Assembly: GCF_009834545.1 (NCBI RefSeq)
Contig: NZ_CP019427.1
Span: 4,036,001-4,100,000, forward strand
From: Pseudomonas sp. S04
GTDB lineage: Bacteria > Pseudomonadota > Gammaproteobacteria > Pseudomonadales > Pseudomonadaceae
Reading direction: 5' to 3'
Length of the DNA: 64,000 nucleotides
Every line of letters starts with the position of its first letter. Within the stretch, counting starts at the first letter, position 1. A program made the translations under genes and the position numbers. Positions 12,020 through 22,131 of this stretch are shown here, one piece after another. The notes beneath the pieces were generated by a model that saw only the letters and a program-made list of their open reading frames with translations, made no database searches and was not told where the DNA came from.

Positions 12020-13023
12020 CCTGGTTCACCCCTGAAGTGATCGACACCATCATCGCGGTCGTCAAGGCCCTGGTGGTGATGCTGGCCGTGGTGGTTGCAG
12101 GTGCCCTGCTCAGCTTCGTCGAACGTCGCCTGCTGGGCTGGTGGCAGGACCGTTATGGTCCGAACCGCGTTGGCCCGTTCGGCATGTTCCAGATCGCCGC
12201 CGACATGCTCAAGATGTTCTTCAAGGAAGACTGGACCCCGCCCTTTGCCGACAAGGTGATTTTCACCCTGGCACCGGTCGTGGCCATGAGCGCCTTGCTG
12301 ATCGCCTTCGCGATCATCCCGATCACCCCGACCTGGGGTGTGGCGGACCTGAACATCGGCCTGCTGTTCTTCTTCGCCATGGCCGGCCTTTCGGTCTACG
12401 CGGTGCTGTTCGCCGGCTGGTCGAGCAACAACAAGTTCGCCCTGCTGGGTGCCTTGCGTGCCTCGGCCCAGACCGTGTCCTACGAAGTGTTCATGGGCCT
12501 TGCGCTCATGGGCATCGTGGTCCAGGTCGGCTCGTTCAACATGCGCGACATCGTCGAGTACCAGGCGCAGAACCTGTGGTTCATCATTCCGCAGTTCTTC
12601 GGTTTCTGTACCTTCTTCGTCGCTGGCGTCGCTGTGACTCACCGTCACCCGTTCGACCAGCCGGAAGCAGAACAGGAACTGGCCGACGGTTACCACATCG
12701 AATATGCCGGCATGAAGTGGGGCATGTTCTTCGTCGGCGAGTACATCGGCATCATCCTGATCTCGGCGCTGCTGGTCACCCTGTTCTTCGGTGGCTGGCA
12801 CGGTCCGTTCGGCATCCTGCCGCAACTGGCTTTCTTCTGGTTCGCATTGAAGACCGCGTTCTTCATCATGCTGTTCATCCTGCTGCGCGCTTCGATTCCG
12901 CGCCCGCGTTATGACCAGGTGATGGATTTCAGCTGGAAATTCTGCCTGCCGCTGACCCTGATCAATTTGCTGGTGACCGCTGCGGTTGTGTTGTTGAACA
13001 CGCCTGCGGGCGCGGTTCAGTGA
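12016..13023 (+). CDS. nuoH: NADH-quinone oxidoreductase subunit H
   Basis: A 335-residue membrane subunit that forms much of the quinone chamber. About eight hydrophobic helices can be seen, with the conserved cytoplasmic loops [18 protein letters not shown] (near residue 40) and [20 protein letters not shown] (near 215). The start overlaps the nuoG stop by 4 nt. Confidence 0.97.
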   Translation: MTWFTPEVIDTIIAVVKALVVMLAVVVAGALLSFVERRLLGWWQDRYGPNRVGPFGMFQIAADMLKMFFKEDWTPPFADKVIFTLAPVVAMSALLIAFAIIPITPTWGVADLNIGLLFFFAMAGLSVYAVLFAGWSSNNKFALLGALRASAQTVSYEVFMGLALMGIVVQVGSFNMRDIVEYQAQNLWFIIPQFFGFCTFFVAGVAVTHRHPFDQPEAEQELADGYHIEYAGMKWGMFFVGEYIGIILISALLVTLFFGGWHGPFGILPQLAFFWFALKTAFFIMLFILLRASIPRPRYDQVMDFSWKFCLPLTLINLLVTAAVVLLNTPAGAVQ

Positions 13024-13034
13024 GGATTTGACCC

Positions 13035-13583
13035 ATGTTCAAATATATTGGCGACATCGTTAAGGGTACTGGTACCCAGTTGCGCAGCCTGATCATGGTT
13101 TTCGGCCATGGCTTTCGCAAGCGCGACACCCTGCAATACCCGGAAGAGGCGGTGTACCTGCCGCCTCGCTACCGTGGCCGTATCGTCCTGACCCGCGACC
13201 CCGATGGTGAAGAGCGTTGTGTAGCCTGCAACCTGTGCGCCGTGGCCTGCCCGGTCGGCTGCATCTCGCTGCAGAAAGCTGAAACCGAAGACGGTCGCTG
13301 GTACCCGGACTTCTTCCGTATCAACTTCTCGCGCTGCATTTTCTGCGGCCTGTGCGAAGAAGCCTGCCCGACCACCGCGATCCAGCTCACGCCGGATTTC
13401 GAAATGGCCGAGTTCAAGCGTCAGGACCTGGTTTACGAGAAAGAAGATCTGCTGATCGCAGGTCCCGGTAAAAACCCTGACTACAACTTCTATCGTGTTG
13501 CAGGTATGGCCATTGCCGGTAAGCCAAAAGGCTCCGCGCAAAATGAAGCCGAGCCGATCAACGTGAAGAGCTTGCTGCCTTAA
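13035..13583 (+). CDS. nuoI: NADH-quinone oxidoreductase subunit I
   Basis: A 182-residue 2x(4Fe-4S) ferredoxin-type subunit carrying clusters N6a and N6b, linking NuoG to NuoB. The two ligand sets are complete: C62, C65, C68, C72 and C101, C104, C107, C111 (CxxCxxCxxxCP twice). An amphipathic N-terminal helix probably anchors it to the membrane arm. It follows nuoH by 11 nt. Confidence 0.97.
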   Translation: MFKYIGDIVKGTGTQLRSLIMVFGHGFRKRDTLQYPEEAVYLPPRYRGRIVLTRDPDGEERCVACNLCAVACPVGCISLQKAETEDGRWYPDFFRINFSRCIFCGLCEEACPTTAIQLTPDFEMAEFKRQDLVYEKEDLLIAGPGKNPDYNFYRVAGMAIAGKPKGSAQNEAEPINVKSLLP

Positions 13584-13592
13584 GGAAGAAAG

Positions 13593-14093
13593 ATGGAATT
13601 CGCTTTCTATTTCGCATCGGGTATCGCGGTGGTGTCCACGCTTCGTGTGATCACCAACACCAACCCTGTGCACGCCCTGCTCTACCTGATTATTTCGCTG
13701 ATCGCCGTGGCGATGACCTTCTTCAGCCTCGGTGCGCCATTTGCCGGGGTCCTGGAAGTGATTGCCTACGCCGGCGCCATCATGGTGCTGTTCGTGTTCG
13801 TGGTGATGATGCTGAACCTGGGCCCGGCCGCGGTTCAGCAGGAACGTGTCTGGCTCAAGCCCGGTATCTGGCTGGGCCCGGTCGTGCTCGCTGCGCTGCT
13901 GCTGGCTGAACTGCTGTACGTACTGTTCAGCCACTCCAGCGGCGCTGCCATTGGTCTTACCACCGTGGACGCCAAGGCCGTGGGCATCAGCCTGTTCGGT
14001 CCTTACCTGCTGGTGGTCGAACTCGCCTCGATGCTGCTGCTCGCTGCAGCCGTCACGGCGTTCCATTTGGGCCGCAACGAGGCGAAGGAGTAA
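13593..14093 (+). CDS. nuoJ: NADH-quinone oxidoreductase subunit J
   Basis: A 166-residue membrane subunit with five hydrophobic helices. The family motif VIAYAGAIMVLFVFVVMMLN, which contains the pi-bulge helix (TM3), is intact near residues 54-73. A good AAGGAAG ribosome site precedes the ATG. It ends 3 nt before nuoK. Confidence 0.96.
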   Translation: MEFAFYFASGIAVVSTLRVITNTNPVHALLYLIISLIAVAMTFFSLGAPFAGVLEVIAYAGAIMVLFVFVVMMLNLGPAAVQQERVWLKPGIWLGPVVLAALLLAELLYVLFSHSSGAAIGLTTVDAKAVGISLFGPYLLVVELASMLLLAAAVTAFHLGRNEAKE

Positions 14094-14096
14094 TTC

Positions 14097-14405
14097 ATGC
14101 CTGCTATCCCTTTAGAGCATGGACTGGCTGTCGCCGGCATCCTGTTCTGCCTCGGCCTGGTCGGCCTGATGGTCCGCCGCAACATTCTTTTCGTGTTGAT
14201 GAGCCTGGAAGTGATGATGAACGCCGCTGCCCTGGCATTCATCGTTGCCGGTGCACGTTGGGGCCAGCCGGATGGACAAGTCATGTTCATCCTGGTGATC
14301 AGCCTGGCAGCCGCCGAGGCCAGTATTGGCCTGGCGATCCTGCTGCAACTGTATCGCCGCTTCCACACGCTCGATATCGACGCTGCCAGTGAGATGCGCG
14401 GATGA
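14097..14405 (+). CDS. nuoK: NADH-quinone oxidoreductase subunit K
   Basis: A 102-residue, three-helix membrane subunit homologous to MrpC antiporter subunits. The proton-path glutamates are present: one in [10 protein letters not shown] (TM2) and one in [11 protein letters not shown] (TM3). It overlaps nuoL by 4 nt. Confidence 0.97.
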   Translation: MPAIPLEHGLAVAGILFCLGLVGLMVRRNILFVLMSLEVMMNAAALAFIVAGARWGQPDGQVMFILVISLAAAEASIGLAILLQLYRRFHTLDIDAASEMRG

Positions 14406-16255
14406 ACCTACTCTTCCTGACTTTCGTATTCCCCCTGATCGGGTTCCTGCTGCTGTCGTTCTCCCGCGGACGCATCTCGGAAAACCTCGCGGCGCTGATC
14501 GGTGTCGGCTCCATCGGCCTCTCGGCGATCGTCACTGCCTACGTGATCTGGCAGTTCAACGTCGCACCGCCTGAAGGCGGCCACTACACCCAGGTGTTGT
14601 GGCAGTGGATGGCGGTGGAAGGTTTCACCCCCAACTTCGCCCTGTACCTGGATGGCCTGTCGGTCACCATGCTTGGCGTAGTAGTGGGCGTGGGCTTCCT
14701 GATCCACCTGTTCGCGTCCTGGTACATGCGCGGTGAAGCCGGCTACTCGCGCTTCTTCGCCTACACCAACCTGTTTATCGCCAGCATGCTGTTCCTGGTG
14801 CTGGGCGATAACCTGCTGTTCCTGTACTTCGGCTGGGAAGGCGTGGGCCTGTGCTCCTACCTGTTGATCGGTTTCTACTACAGCAACCGCAACAACGGTA
14901 ACGCAGCACTCAAGGCGTTCATCGTCACCCGTATCGGCGACGTGTTCATGGCCATCGGCCTGTTCATCCTGTTCCAACAGGTGGGCACGCTGAACATCCA
15001 GGAACTGCTGGTGCTGGCACCGCAGAAATTCCAGGCTGGCGACTTCTGGATCGTGTTGGCGACCCTGATGCTGCTGGGTGGCGCAGTCGGTAAATCGGCT
15101 CAGTTGCCGCTGCAAACCTGGTTGGCGGACGCAATGGCCGGCCCAACCCCGGTTTCGGCACTGATCCACGCCGCGACCATGGTGACCGCCGGTGTCTACC
15201 TGATTGCCCGTACCCACGGTCTGTTTGCCCTGGCACCGGACATCCTGCAACTGGTCGGCATCGTCGGCGGTGTGACCCTGGTGCTGGCGGGTTTCGCAGC
15301 CCTGGTGCAGACCGACATCAAGCGTATCCTCGCCTACTCGACCATGAGCCAGATCGGCTACATGTTCCTCGCCCTGGGCGTCGGTGCCTGGGATGGCGCG
15401 ATCTTCCACCTGATGACCCACGCCTTCTTCAAGGCGCTGCTGTTCCTCGCATCCGGTGCGGTGATCGTGGCCTGCCACCACGAGCAGAACATCTTCAAGA
15501 TGGGCGGCCTGTGGAAAAAGCTGCCACTGGCGTACGCCAGCTTCATCGTTGGCGGCGCGGCCCTCGCGGCCCTGCCACTGGTTACCGCAGGTTTCTACTC
15601 GAAAGACGAAATCCTCTGGGAAGCCTTTGCCAGCGGCAACCACGCCCTGCTGTACGCAGGCCTGGTGGGTGCATTCATGACCTCGCTGTACACCTTCCGC
15701 CTGATCTTCATCGCGTTCCACGGTGAAGCGAAGACCGAAGCCCACGCCGGCCACGGCATTGCCCACTGGCTGCCACTGTCGGTGCTGATCGTACTGTCGA
15801 CCGCCATTGGCGCGATGATCGTGCCGCCACTGCACGGTGTGCTGCCGCAAAGCGTCGGGCATGCCGGTGGCGAAGCCAAGCACAGCCTGGAAATCGCCTC
15901 GGGCGCCATCGCCCTGTCCGGTATCCTGCTGGCCGCCCTGCTGTTCCTGGGCAAGCGTCGGTTTGTCACGGCCATCGCCAACAGCGGCATCGGCCGCCTG
16001 CTCTCGGCCTGGTGGTTCGCCGCCTGGGGCTTCGACTGGATCTACGACAAGCTGTTCGTCAAGCCGTACCTGGCGATCAGCCATCTGCTGCGCAAAGACC
16101 CGTTCGACCAAACCATCGGTTTGATCCCGCGTCTGGCCAAAGGGGGTCACAACTCCCTGAGCCGCACCGAGACGGGTCAACTGCGTTGGTACGCCGCCTC
16201 GATGGCTGCTGGTGCCGTGCTGGTAATCGGCGCCATCGTGCTGGTAGCGGTCTGA
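14402..16255 (+). CDS. nuoL: NADH-quinone oxidoreductase subunit L
   Basis: A 617-residue antiporter-like proton-pumping subunit at the distal end of the membrane arm. The core signature is present: [20 protein letters not shown] (TM5 glutamate), [20 protein letters not shown] (TM7 lysine) and the histidine-containing [13 protein letters not shown] region. The C-terminal part carries the long lateral helix and a final transmembrane anchor, so it is full length. Confidence 0.97.
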   Translation: MNLLFLTFVFPLIGFLLLSFSRGRISENLAALIGVGSIGLSAIVTAYVIWQFNVAPPEGGHYTQVLWQWMAVEGFTPNFALYLDGLSVTMLGVVVGVGFLIHLFASWYMRGEAGYSRFFAYTNLFIASMLFLVLGDNLLFLYFGWEGVGLCSYLLIGFYYSNRNNGNAALKAFIVTRIGDVFMAIGLFILFQQVGTLNIQELLVLAPQKFQAGDFWIVLATLMLLGGAVGKSAQLPLQTWLADAMAGPTPVSALIHAATMVTAGVYLIARTHGLFALAPDILQLVGIVGGVTLVLAGFAALVQTDIKRILAYSTMSQIGYMFLALGVGAWDGAIFHLMTHAFFKALLFLASGAVIVACHHEQNIFKMGGLWKKLPLAYASFIVGGAALAALPLVTAGFYSKDEILWEAFASGNHALLYAGLVGAFMTSLYTFRLIFIAFHGEAKTEAHAGHGIAHWLPLSVLIVLSTAIGAMIVPPLHGVLPQSVGHAGGEAKHSLEIASGAIALSGILLAALLFLGKRRFVTAIANSGIGRLLSAWWFAAWGFDWIYDKLFVKPYLAISHLLRKDPFDQTIGLIPRLAKGGHNSLSRTETGQLRWYAASMAAGAVLVIGAIVLVAV

Positions 16256-16294
16256 TATGAACCTTGCGAATTTGCGAAAGGAAACGAGCCCGTC

Positions 16295-17827
16295 ATGATT
16301 CTGCCTTGGCTAATCCTGATCCCCTTCATCGGCGGCCTGCTGTGCTGGATGGGTGAGCGCTTCGGCGCCACCCTCCCTCGCTGGATTGCGCTGTTGACCA
16401 TGACCCTGGAACTCGCCCTCGGCCTCTGGCTGTGGGCCCACGGTGACTATTCATTTGCTCCGGCACCTGGTGCCGATCCGACCTGGGCGCTTGAGTTCAA
16501 GCACGTCTGGATCGAGCGTTTTGGCATCAACGTGCACCTGGCCCTCGACGGCCTGTCACTGTTGATGATCCTGCTGACCGGCCTGCTGGGTATCCTCTCG
16601 GTACTCTGCTCCTGGAAAGAGATTCAGCGTCACGTGGGTTTCTTCCACCTGAACCTGATGTGGATCCTGGGCGGCGTTGTCGGCGTGTTCCTCGCCCTCG
16701 ACCTGTTCATGTTCTTCTTCTTCTGGGAAATGATGCTGGTGCCGATGTACTTCCTCATCGCGCTCTGGGGTCACAGTTCTTCGGACGGCAAGAAAACCCG
16801 GATCTACGCAGCGACCAAGTTCTTCATCTTCACTCAGGCTTCCGGCCTGATCATGCTGGTGGCGATCCTCGGTCTGGTCCTGGTCAACTTCAACAGCACG
16901 GGCGTGATTACGTTCAACTACGCCGACCTGCTGAAAACCAAGATGTCGATGACCACCGAGTACATCCTGATGCTCGGCTTCTTCATCGCCTTCGCGGTCA
17001 AGCTGCCCGTGGTGCCGTTCCACTCCTGGCTGCCTGACGCTCACGCCCAGGCACCGACCGCAGGTTCCGTCGACCTCGCCGGTATCTTGCTGAAAACCGC
17101 GGCCTACGGCCTGCTGCGTTTCGCCCTGCCGCTGTTCCCGAACGCCTCGGCCGAGTTCGCGCCGATCGCCATGGCCCTGGGCCTGGTCGGGATCTTCTAC
17201 GGTGCGTTCCTGGCATTTGCCCAGACCGACATCAAGCGTCTGATCGCGTTCTCCAGCGTTTCGCACATGGGCTTCGTGCTGATCGGTATCTACTCCGGCA
17301 GCCAGTTGGCCCTGCAAGGCGCGGTGATCCAGATGCTTGCCCACGGCCTGTCCGCGGCGGCACTGTTTATCCTCAGCGGCCAGTTGTACGAGCGCACCCA
17401 CACCCGCGACATGCGTGAAATGGGTGGCCTGTGGTCGAAGATCGCCTACCTGCCGGCCATCAGCCTGTTCTTCGCAGCCGCCTCCCTGGGCCTGCCGGGT
17501 ACCGGCAACTTCGTCGGTGAGTTCCTGATCCTGATCGGCACCTTCGCCAGTGCGCCATGGATCACCGCGATTGCCACCTCCGGCCTGGTGTTCGGTTCGG
17601 TCTACTCGCTGATCATGATCCACCGTGCCTACTTCGGCCCGTCCAAGTCGGACGCGGTGCTGCACGGTATGGATGCTCGCGAACTGATCATGGTGCTCGG
17701 CCTTGCGGTACTGCTGATCTACCTCGGCGTCTACCCGCAACCGTTCCTCGATACCTCTGCTGCGACGATGCATGGTGTGCAGCAATGGCTCGGTACCGCC
17801 TTCACTCAACTCGCTTCGGCCCGGTAA
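16295..17827 (+). CDS. nuoM: NADH-quinone oxidoreductase subunit M
   Basis: A 510-residue antiporter-like subunit with about 14 helices. The TM5 glutamate ([15 protein letters not shown]), TM7 lysine ([20 protein letters not shown]) and the [15 protein letters not shown] segment are intact. GAAAGGAAACGAG just upstream gives a good ribosome site for the ATG at 16295. It is separated from nuoL by 39 nt and from nuoN by 7 nt. Confidence 0.97.
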   Translation: MILPWLILIPFIGGLLCWMGERFGATLPRWIALLTMTLELALGLWLWAHGDYSFAPAPGADPTWALEFKHVWIERFGINVHLALDGLSLLMILLTGLLGILSVLCSWKEIQRHVGFFHLNLMWILGGVVGVFLALDLFMFFFFWEMMLVPMYFLIALWGHSSSDGKKTRIYAATKFFIFTQASGLIMLVAILGLVLVNFNSTGVITFNYADLLKTKMSMTTEYILMLGFFIAFAVKLPVVPFHSWLPDAHAQAPTAGSVDLAGILLKTAAYGLLRFALPLFPNASAEFAPIAMALGLVGIFYGAFLAFAQTDIKRLIAFSSVSHMGFVLIGIYSGSQLALQGAVIQMLAHGLSAAALFILSGQLYERTHTRDMREMGGLWSKIAYLPAISLFFAAASLGLPGTGNFVGEFLILIGTFASAPWITAIATSGLVFGSVYSLIMIHRAYFGPSKSDAVLHGMDARELIMVLGLAVLLIYLGVYPQPFLDTSAATMHGVQQWLGTAFTQLASAR

Positions 17828-17834
17828 GAGCGCT

Positions 17835-19298
17835 ATGGAATTCACGATTCAACACTTTATCGCGCTAGCGCCACTGTTGATCACCAGCCTCACCGTGATT
17901 GTGGTGATGCTGGCTATCGCATGGCGCCGCAACCACTCACAGACTTTCCTGCTCTCGGTGGCGGGTCTTAACCTGGCCTTGCTGTCTATCCTGCCGGCAC
18001 TCAAGGTCGCGCCGCTGGTCGTCACCCCGCTGATGCTGGTCGACAACTTCGCGCTGCTGTACATCGCACTGATCCTCGTGGCGACCCTGGCCTGCGTCAC
18101 CCTCGCCCACGCCTACCTCGGCGAAGGCGGCACTGGCTACCCGGGCAACCGCGAAGAGCTGTACCTGCTGATCCTGCTGGCTGCGGCCGGCGGTATCGTG
18201 CTGGTCAGCGCGCAACACCTGGCCGGCTTGTTCATCGGCCTGGAGCTGCTCTCGGTACCGGTCTACGGTCTGGTGGCGTATGCCTTCTTCAACAAGCGCT
18301 CGCTGGAAGCCGGCATCAAGTACATGGTGCTGTCGGCCGCCGGTTCCGCGTTCCTGTTGTTCGGCATGGCGCTGCTCTATGCCGATGCTGGCAGCCTGAG
18401 CTTCAGCGGTATCGGTCACGCCCTGGCCGCCAGCGGCGCGGCCAGCCCGCTGGCGCAACTGGGCATGGCGATGATGCTGGTGGGCCTGGCGTTCAAACTG
18501 TCCCTGGTGCCTTTCCACTTGTGGACGCCGGACGTGTACGAAGGTGCTCCGGCCCCTGTCGCCGCGTTCCTGGCGACTGCCTCGAAAGTCGCAGTGTTTG
18601 CGGTCATGGTGCGTCTGTTCCAGATCTCCCCAGCCGCCAACACCGCCGTGCTGAGCAACGTCCTGACCGTGATCGCGATTGCCTCGATCCTGTTCGGTAA
18701 CCTGTTGGCACTGACCCAGAGCAACCTCAAGCGTCTGCTGGGTTACTCCTCCATTGCCCACTTCGGCTACCTGCTGATCGCCCTGGTGGCGAGCAAGGGC
18801 CTGGCCCTGGAAGCCATCGGCGTGTACCTGGTCACCTACGTGATCACCAGCCTCGGCGCGTTCGGCGTGATCACCCTGATGTCCTCGCCGTACAAAGGCC
18901 GTGACGCCGACGCCCTGTACGAGTATCGCGGCCTGTTCTGGCGCCGTCCGTACCTGACCGCCGTGCTGACCGTGATGATGCTGTCCCTGGCCGGCATCCC
19001 GCTGACCGCAGGCTTCATCGGCAAGTTCTACATCATTGCCACGGGTGTCGAAGCGCACCAATGGTGGCTGGTCGGCTCGCTGGTGCTGGGTAGCGCCATC
19101 GGCGTGTTCTACTACCTGCGCGTGATGGTTACCCTGTTCCTGATCGAGCCTAACCTGCGCCGTGTCGACGCTCAGCTGCACTGGGAGCAAAAGGCTGGTG
19201 GCGTGATGCTGCTGGCCATCGCCGCCCTGGCGTTCTTCCTGGGCGTCTACCCGCAACCGTTGCTGACCCTGGTCCAGCAAGCCGGCCTGGCGGGCTGA
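17835..19298 (+). CDS. nuoN: NADH-quinone oxidoreductase subunit N
   Basis: A 487-residue antiporter-like subunit and last gene of the operon. It shows [19 protein letters not shown] (TM5 glutamate), [20 protein letters not shown] (TM7 lysine) and [18 protein letters not shown]. The ATG at 17835 (MEFTIQHF) fits the family N-terminus; the open frame extends to 17772 only through the nuoM end. A bidirectional terminator follows. Confidence 0.97.
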   Translation: MEFTIQHFIALAPLLITSLTVIVVMLAIAWRRNHSQTFLLSVAGLNLALLSILPALKVAPLVVTPLMLVDNFALLYIALILVATLACVTLAHAYLGEGGTGYPGNREELYLLILLAAAGGIVLVSAQHLAGLFIGLELLSVPVYGLVAYAFFNKRSLEAGIKYMVLSAAGSAFLLFGMALLYADAGSLSFSGIGHALAASGAASPLAQLGMAMMLVGLAFKLSLVPFHLWTPDVYEGAPAPVAAFLATASKVAVFAVMVRLFQISPAANTAVLSNVLTVIAIASILFGNLLALTQSNLKRLLGYSSIAHFGYLLIALVASKGLALEAIGVYLVTYVITSLGAFGVITLMSSPYKGRDADALYEYRGLFWRRPYLTAVLTVMMLSLAGIPLTAGFIGKFYIIATGVEAHQWWLVGSLVLGSAIGVFYYLRVMVTLFLIEPNLRRVDAQLHWEQKAGGVMLLAIAALAFFLGVYPQPLLTLVQQAGLAG

Positions 19299-19324
19299 TC
19301 GCTCAAGCGAATCGCAGCAACAAA

Positions 19325-19350
19325 AAAACGGCACCCTCGGGTGCCGTTTT
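19325..19350. terminator. Bidirectional terminator between nuoN and the thioesterase gene
   Basis: AAAACGGCACCC (19325-19336) / GGGTGCCGTTTT (19339-19350), with A-rich and T-rich tails on both sides. It can end nuo transcripts rightward and the tetR-hydrolase-thioesterase transcript leftward. Confidence 0.9.
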
Positions 19351-19368
19351 TGCATTTCATCAATCCGT

Positions 19369-19806
19369 TCAGGCGCGAGCGTGCAACGCCGGGCCGTAGC
19401 CTTCAATGAACTCGGCGGGCATGCGCTTGGGCTTGCCGCTGGACAGTTCAATACAGACAAAGGTGGTTTGCGCGCGCAGCAGGGTCGCGTTGTCACTGGG
19501 GCGAACCAACTGGAAATGCCGGGTCATTTTCAGGCGCTGGTCCCAGTCGACGATCCAGGTCGCCAACTGCAACTCGTCACCTTCATAGGCCGCTGCCAGG
19601 TAATCGATCTCGTGGCGCACCACGGCCATGGCCCGGTCCAGCCGCCGATACTCCACCAGGTCCAGCCCCAGACGCTGTGAGTGGCGCCAGGCGCAGCGCT
19701 CGAGCCAGGTAACGTACACCGCGTTATTGGCGTGTCCCAGCCCGTCGATGTCCTCCGCGGCCACCTGCAGGTCAATCACAAAGGGTGTTGCCCGATCCCA
19801 GCCCAT
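19369..19806 (-). CDS. Acyl-CoA thioesterase, hot-dog fold (4-hydroxybenzoyl-CoA thioesterase/YbgC-like)
   Basis: A 145-residue single hot-dog domain. The family's active-site stretch is visible as DIDGLGHANNAVYVTWLE (aspartate and the H-x-N-N-x-x-Y pattern near residues 19-36). It should hydrolyse acyl- or aroyl-CoA thioesters in the cytoplasm; the chain-length preference cannot be read from sequence. It is the last gene of a leftward three-gene operon (tetR, hydrolase, thioesterase). A 9-bp GC-rich inverted repeat (19813-19821 / 19831-19839) lies just upstream of its start. Confidence 0.85.
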   Translation of the reverse strand: MGWDRATPFVIDLQVAAEDIDGLGHANNAVYVTWLERCAWRHSQRLGLDLVEYRRLDRAMAVVRHEIDYLAAAYEGDELQLATWIVDWDQRLKMTRHFQLVRPSDNATLLRAQTTFVCIELSSGKPKRMPAEFIEGYGPALHARA

Positions 19807-19854
19807 GCCTCACTCCCGGTCCGCTTATTCGACCGGGAGCAGTGTAACGGATGA

Positions 19855-20688
19855 TCAGGCCGATTGCCGCGCCTGCAGGCTGCTACCCGCGAGCAATCCC
19901 AGCACCCCTTCGATCACTCGCGGGTCGGCCAGCACCCGTTGGTGACCGCCCTCCTCCAGGCGCAGCAGGCGACTGTCGAACCAGGCTTCATGGATCAGCT
20001 GCGACTCGCTCACCGGGACAAAGGTGTCGTCCTCGGCATGCACAATCAATCCGGGCATATCCAATTGATAGTGGGCGACATCGAGCCTTGAAGCCTGCAT
20101 GCCGACATCCTGCTCGACCTTGCGGATAAACGCCGAGCGCGCACGCGGTGGCAAACCGAAGTAGCGGGCAAAACCACGCAGCACGCCAAGAATCCGCGCC
20201 GGTGCCGCGATGCTCACCAGGGTCTGTGTACGCAGCCCCAACTGCACCGCAAGCATTGCACTGGCGCCGCCCATGGAGTGGCCGACGACCCCTTGCAGCG
20301 GCGGTAACTCGGCCGCCGCTTCGAGCATGGCGCGGGCAAACAGTACGACGTTGGCCTCGCGTCCCGGCGAACGACCGTGGGCAGGACCGTCCAGGGCAAT
20401 CACCGTATAACCGGCGTCCACCAGGGCGCTGATCAGGCTGGCGAACTGGGTCGGCCGCCCTTCCCAACCATGCATCAGCAACACTGCCGGGCCCTGGCCC
20501 CAGCGCAAGGCCGAGAGCCCAAAGCGCAAGGTAATGCGCTCGGCACTGGCCAGCAGCGGCATCTCCCAGTCACGGGGCGGTAATTCTCGCGGCGTCATGA
20601 ACACCTGACGCATCTTGTTCGCAATCAACTTCGGCGCCACCCAGCCCAACGTGCCGTTAACGCCGCGAACCCAACTCAAGGTGTTCAT
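19855..20688 (-). CDS. Alpha/beta hydrolase
   Basis: A 277-residue alpha/beta-fold hydrolase. The nucleophile elbow GHSMGG puts the serine at S138; the likely acid is D220 or D221 (HAEDDTFVP) and the histidine is H249 (EGGHQRV). The oxyanion-side motif LMHGWEG is at 71-77. No signal peptide, so it is probably a cytoplasmic esterase or lipase-like enzyme. It lies 29 nt after tetR and 48 nt before the thioesterase, so the three probably share one transcript and may deal with the same ester or thioester compounds. Confidence 0.85.
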   Translation of the reverse strand: MNTLSWVRGVNGTLGWVAPKLIANKMRQVFMTPRELPPRDWEMPLLASAERITLRFGLSALRWGQGPAVLLMHGWEGRPTQFASLISALVDAGYTVIALDGPAHGRSPGREANVVLFARAMLEAAAELPPLQGVVGHSMGGASAMLAVQLGLRTQTLVSIAAPARILGVLRGFARYFGLPPRARSAFIRKVEQDVGMQASRLDVAHYQLDMPGLIVHAEDDTFVPVSESQLIHEAWFDSRLLRLEEGGHQRVLADPRVIEGVLGLLAGSSLQARQSA

Positions 20689-20717
20689 CGCTCATCTCCA
20701 AAGGCCAACGCTTCAGG

Positions 20718-21257
20718 TCACAGCACCGCCGACTTGGCGGCACGCAGCAATCGATCAGACAACTCACCGGCTCCCAGCGCCCGCGCCAGGGCCAGGCCTC
20801 CCACCATCAGCGCCAGGTCCGCGAGGACCTTATCGGCGTCTTCCGGGCTGCTGGCCAACTGCGCGACCATCAGCTCGACGTGCTCGTTCAAGGCCACCCG
20901 GAAGTCATCCGGCAGGCGACCCAACTCCCCCACCGACGCCGGAATCGGACAGGCGTTTTCGGTGGAGTCGCGGTGTTTGCGCGACAGGTAGAACGCCGCG
21001 ACCAACGCCCGGCGCTCTTCCCCGGTCAGCTCGGCATCCATGTCGGCGATCAACGCCCGACGCTGGCCGAGCAACTGGGTGAAGGCTTCCAGCATCATTG
21101 CGTCCTTGCTTTCGAAGTGCGCATAGAAGCCGCCGACGGTCAGGCCGGCCGCCCCCATCACTTCGCCCACGCTCGGTTCCGCCGGGCCACGTTGAATCAG
21201 CGCAGAGCTGGCGGCCTGGAGAATGCGTTCACGGGTTTGAGCTTTTTTGTCGTTCAT
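20718..21257 (-). CDS. TetR family transcriptional regulator
   Basis: A 179-residue regulator. The N-terminal helix-turn-helix is clear (TRERILQAASSALIQRG ... GLTVGGFYAHFESKDAM, residues about 8-54), followed by a ligand-binding helical domain without close resemblance I can name. The ATG at 21257 has a strong GGAGG site. It is first in the leftward operon with the hydrolase and thioesterase and probably represses itself and that operon through the inverted repeat just upstream. Confidence 0.9.
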   Translation of the reverse strand: MNDKKAQTRERILQAASSALIQRGPAEPSVGEVMGAAGLTVGGFYAHFESKDAMMLEAFTQLLGQRRALIADMDAELTGEERRALVAAFYLSRKHRDSTENACPIPASVGELGRLPDDFRVALNEHVELMVAQLASSPEDADKVLADLALMVGGLALARALGAGELSDRLLRAAKSAVL

Positions 21258-21284
21258 CGTTGCCTCCGAATATTACGATGGAAA

Positions 21285-21300
21285 TATTATTCTCATAATA
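21285..21300. promoter_or_regulatory. Candidate TetR operator
   Basis: Inverted repeat TATTAT (21285-21290) / ATAATA (21295-21300), 28 bp upstream of the tetR start in an AT-rich stretch that should hold its promoter. The link to this regulator is inferred from position. Confidence 0.4.
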
Positions 21301-21381
21301 AATTTACGCAAGGGCTGGATTTGACCGTTGGTCAGAAGAGCAGAGAGGGTATGGGGGAATTGGCCAAACGCCAGACAAACA

Positions 21382-21411
21382 AAAGGGCCATTCAATAATT
21401 GAATGACCCTT
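21382..21411 (-). terminator. Terminator of the tRNA array
   Basis: Read leftward: AAGGGTCATTCAAT / ATTGAATGGCCCTTTT, nearly perfect arms ending in a T-run, 27 nt beyond the last tRNA-Glu. A second small GC hairpin (CCCGCTCTGCGGG, then ATTTT) sits between. Confidence 0.75.
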
Positions 21412-21437
21412 ATAAAATCCCGCAGAGCGGGTAATCG

Positions 21438-21513
21438 TGGCGTCCCCTAGGGGACTCGAACCCCTGTTACCGCCGTGAAAGGGCGGTGTCCTAGGCCACT
21501 AGACGAAGGGGAC
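21438..21513 (-). tRNA. tRNA-Glu (anticodon TTC), second copy in transcription order
   Basis: 76 nt including an encoded CCA. Acceptor GTCCCCT/AGGGGAC, anticodon arm CCGCC-CTTTCAC-GGCGG with TTC, T-loop TTCGAGT. Identical to the other tRNA-Glu at 21722-21797. Confidence 0.97.
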
Positions 21514-21592
21514 GCAAACCCTTCTATACACTGATCAGCGCTGAGTACTGATCGCTTCAAGGCCGGTGTGGCCAGACCTTGAAGTGTAAAAT

Positions 21593-21668
21593 TGGTGGAG
21601 CTTAGCGGGATCGAACCGCTGACCTCCTGCATGCCATGCAGGCGCTCTCCCAGCTGAGCTAAAGCCCC
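21593..21668 (-). tRNA. tRNA-Ala (anticodon GGC), second copy in transcription order
   Basis: 76 nt including CCA. Acceptor GGGGCTT/AAGCTCC, D-stem GCTC/GAGC, anticodon arm CCTGC-ATGGCAT-GCAGG, T-arm AGCGG/CCGCT. It differs from the other tRNA-Ala by paired changes in three stems. Confidence 0.97.
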
Positions 21669-21721
21669 GGATTTTTCGCCTCGCGGCGGAGTGACATCTT
21701 GCAACATCACTTCTGTAAAAC

Positions 21722-21797
21722 TGGCGTCCCCTAGGGGACTCGAACCCCTGTTACCGCCGTGAAAGGGCGGTGTCCTAGGCCACTAGACGAAGGGGAC
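21722..21797 (-). tRNA. tRNA-Glu (anticodon TTC), first copy in transcription order
   Basis: Same 76-nt gene as at 21438-21513. The spacer between each tRNA-Ala and the following tRNA-Glu differs, but the spacer following each Ala/Glu unit carries the inverted repeat TTCAAGG...CCTTGAA with inner GGCC/GGCC. Confidence 0.97.
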
Positions 21798-21875
21798 ACA
21801 AACCTTCTATACAACTGATCAACGCTGAGTGCTGATCGCTTCAAGGCCGGTGTGGCCAGACCTTGAAGTGTAAAT

Positions 21876-21951
<76 letters not shown>

Positions 21952-21984
21952 TCATCGTTGATGTCATCGCTGAGGACGGGGCGA

Positions 21985-22013
21985 ATCTTAAGGGCGTATC
22001 GAATGTCTGTCAA
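21985..22013 (-). promoter_or_regulatory. Strong sigma-70 promoter for the tRNA array
   Basis: Read leftward: TTGACA (-35, 22008-22013), 17-bp spacer, TAAGAT (-10, 21985-21990). A GC-rich discriminator (TCGCCCCGTCC) follows, typical of stringently controlled stable RNA promoters, and an A/T-rich UP-element-like tract lies upstream at about 22017-22050. Confidence 0.85.
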
Positions 22014-22131
22014 ACTTATTTTTCAAAAAATTTAAAATTTTTTGCCGACATAACAATCACTTACCGCCCTCCCCCCGGAAATCCGGGGGTTTGGCACAGG
22101 CCAAGGGCCTGCCAGGAGCTACCGCAGGGAA

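Noticed and set aside
19813..19839. Terminator between the alpha/beta hydrolase and thioesterase genes
   Set aside because: The 9-bp stem has no T-run after it, and the genes appear to be one operon.
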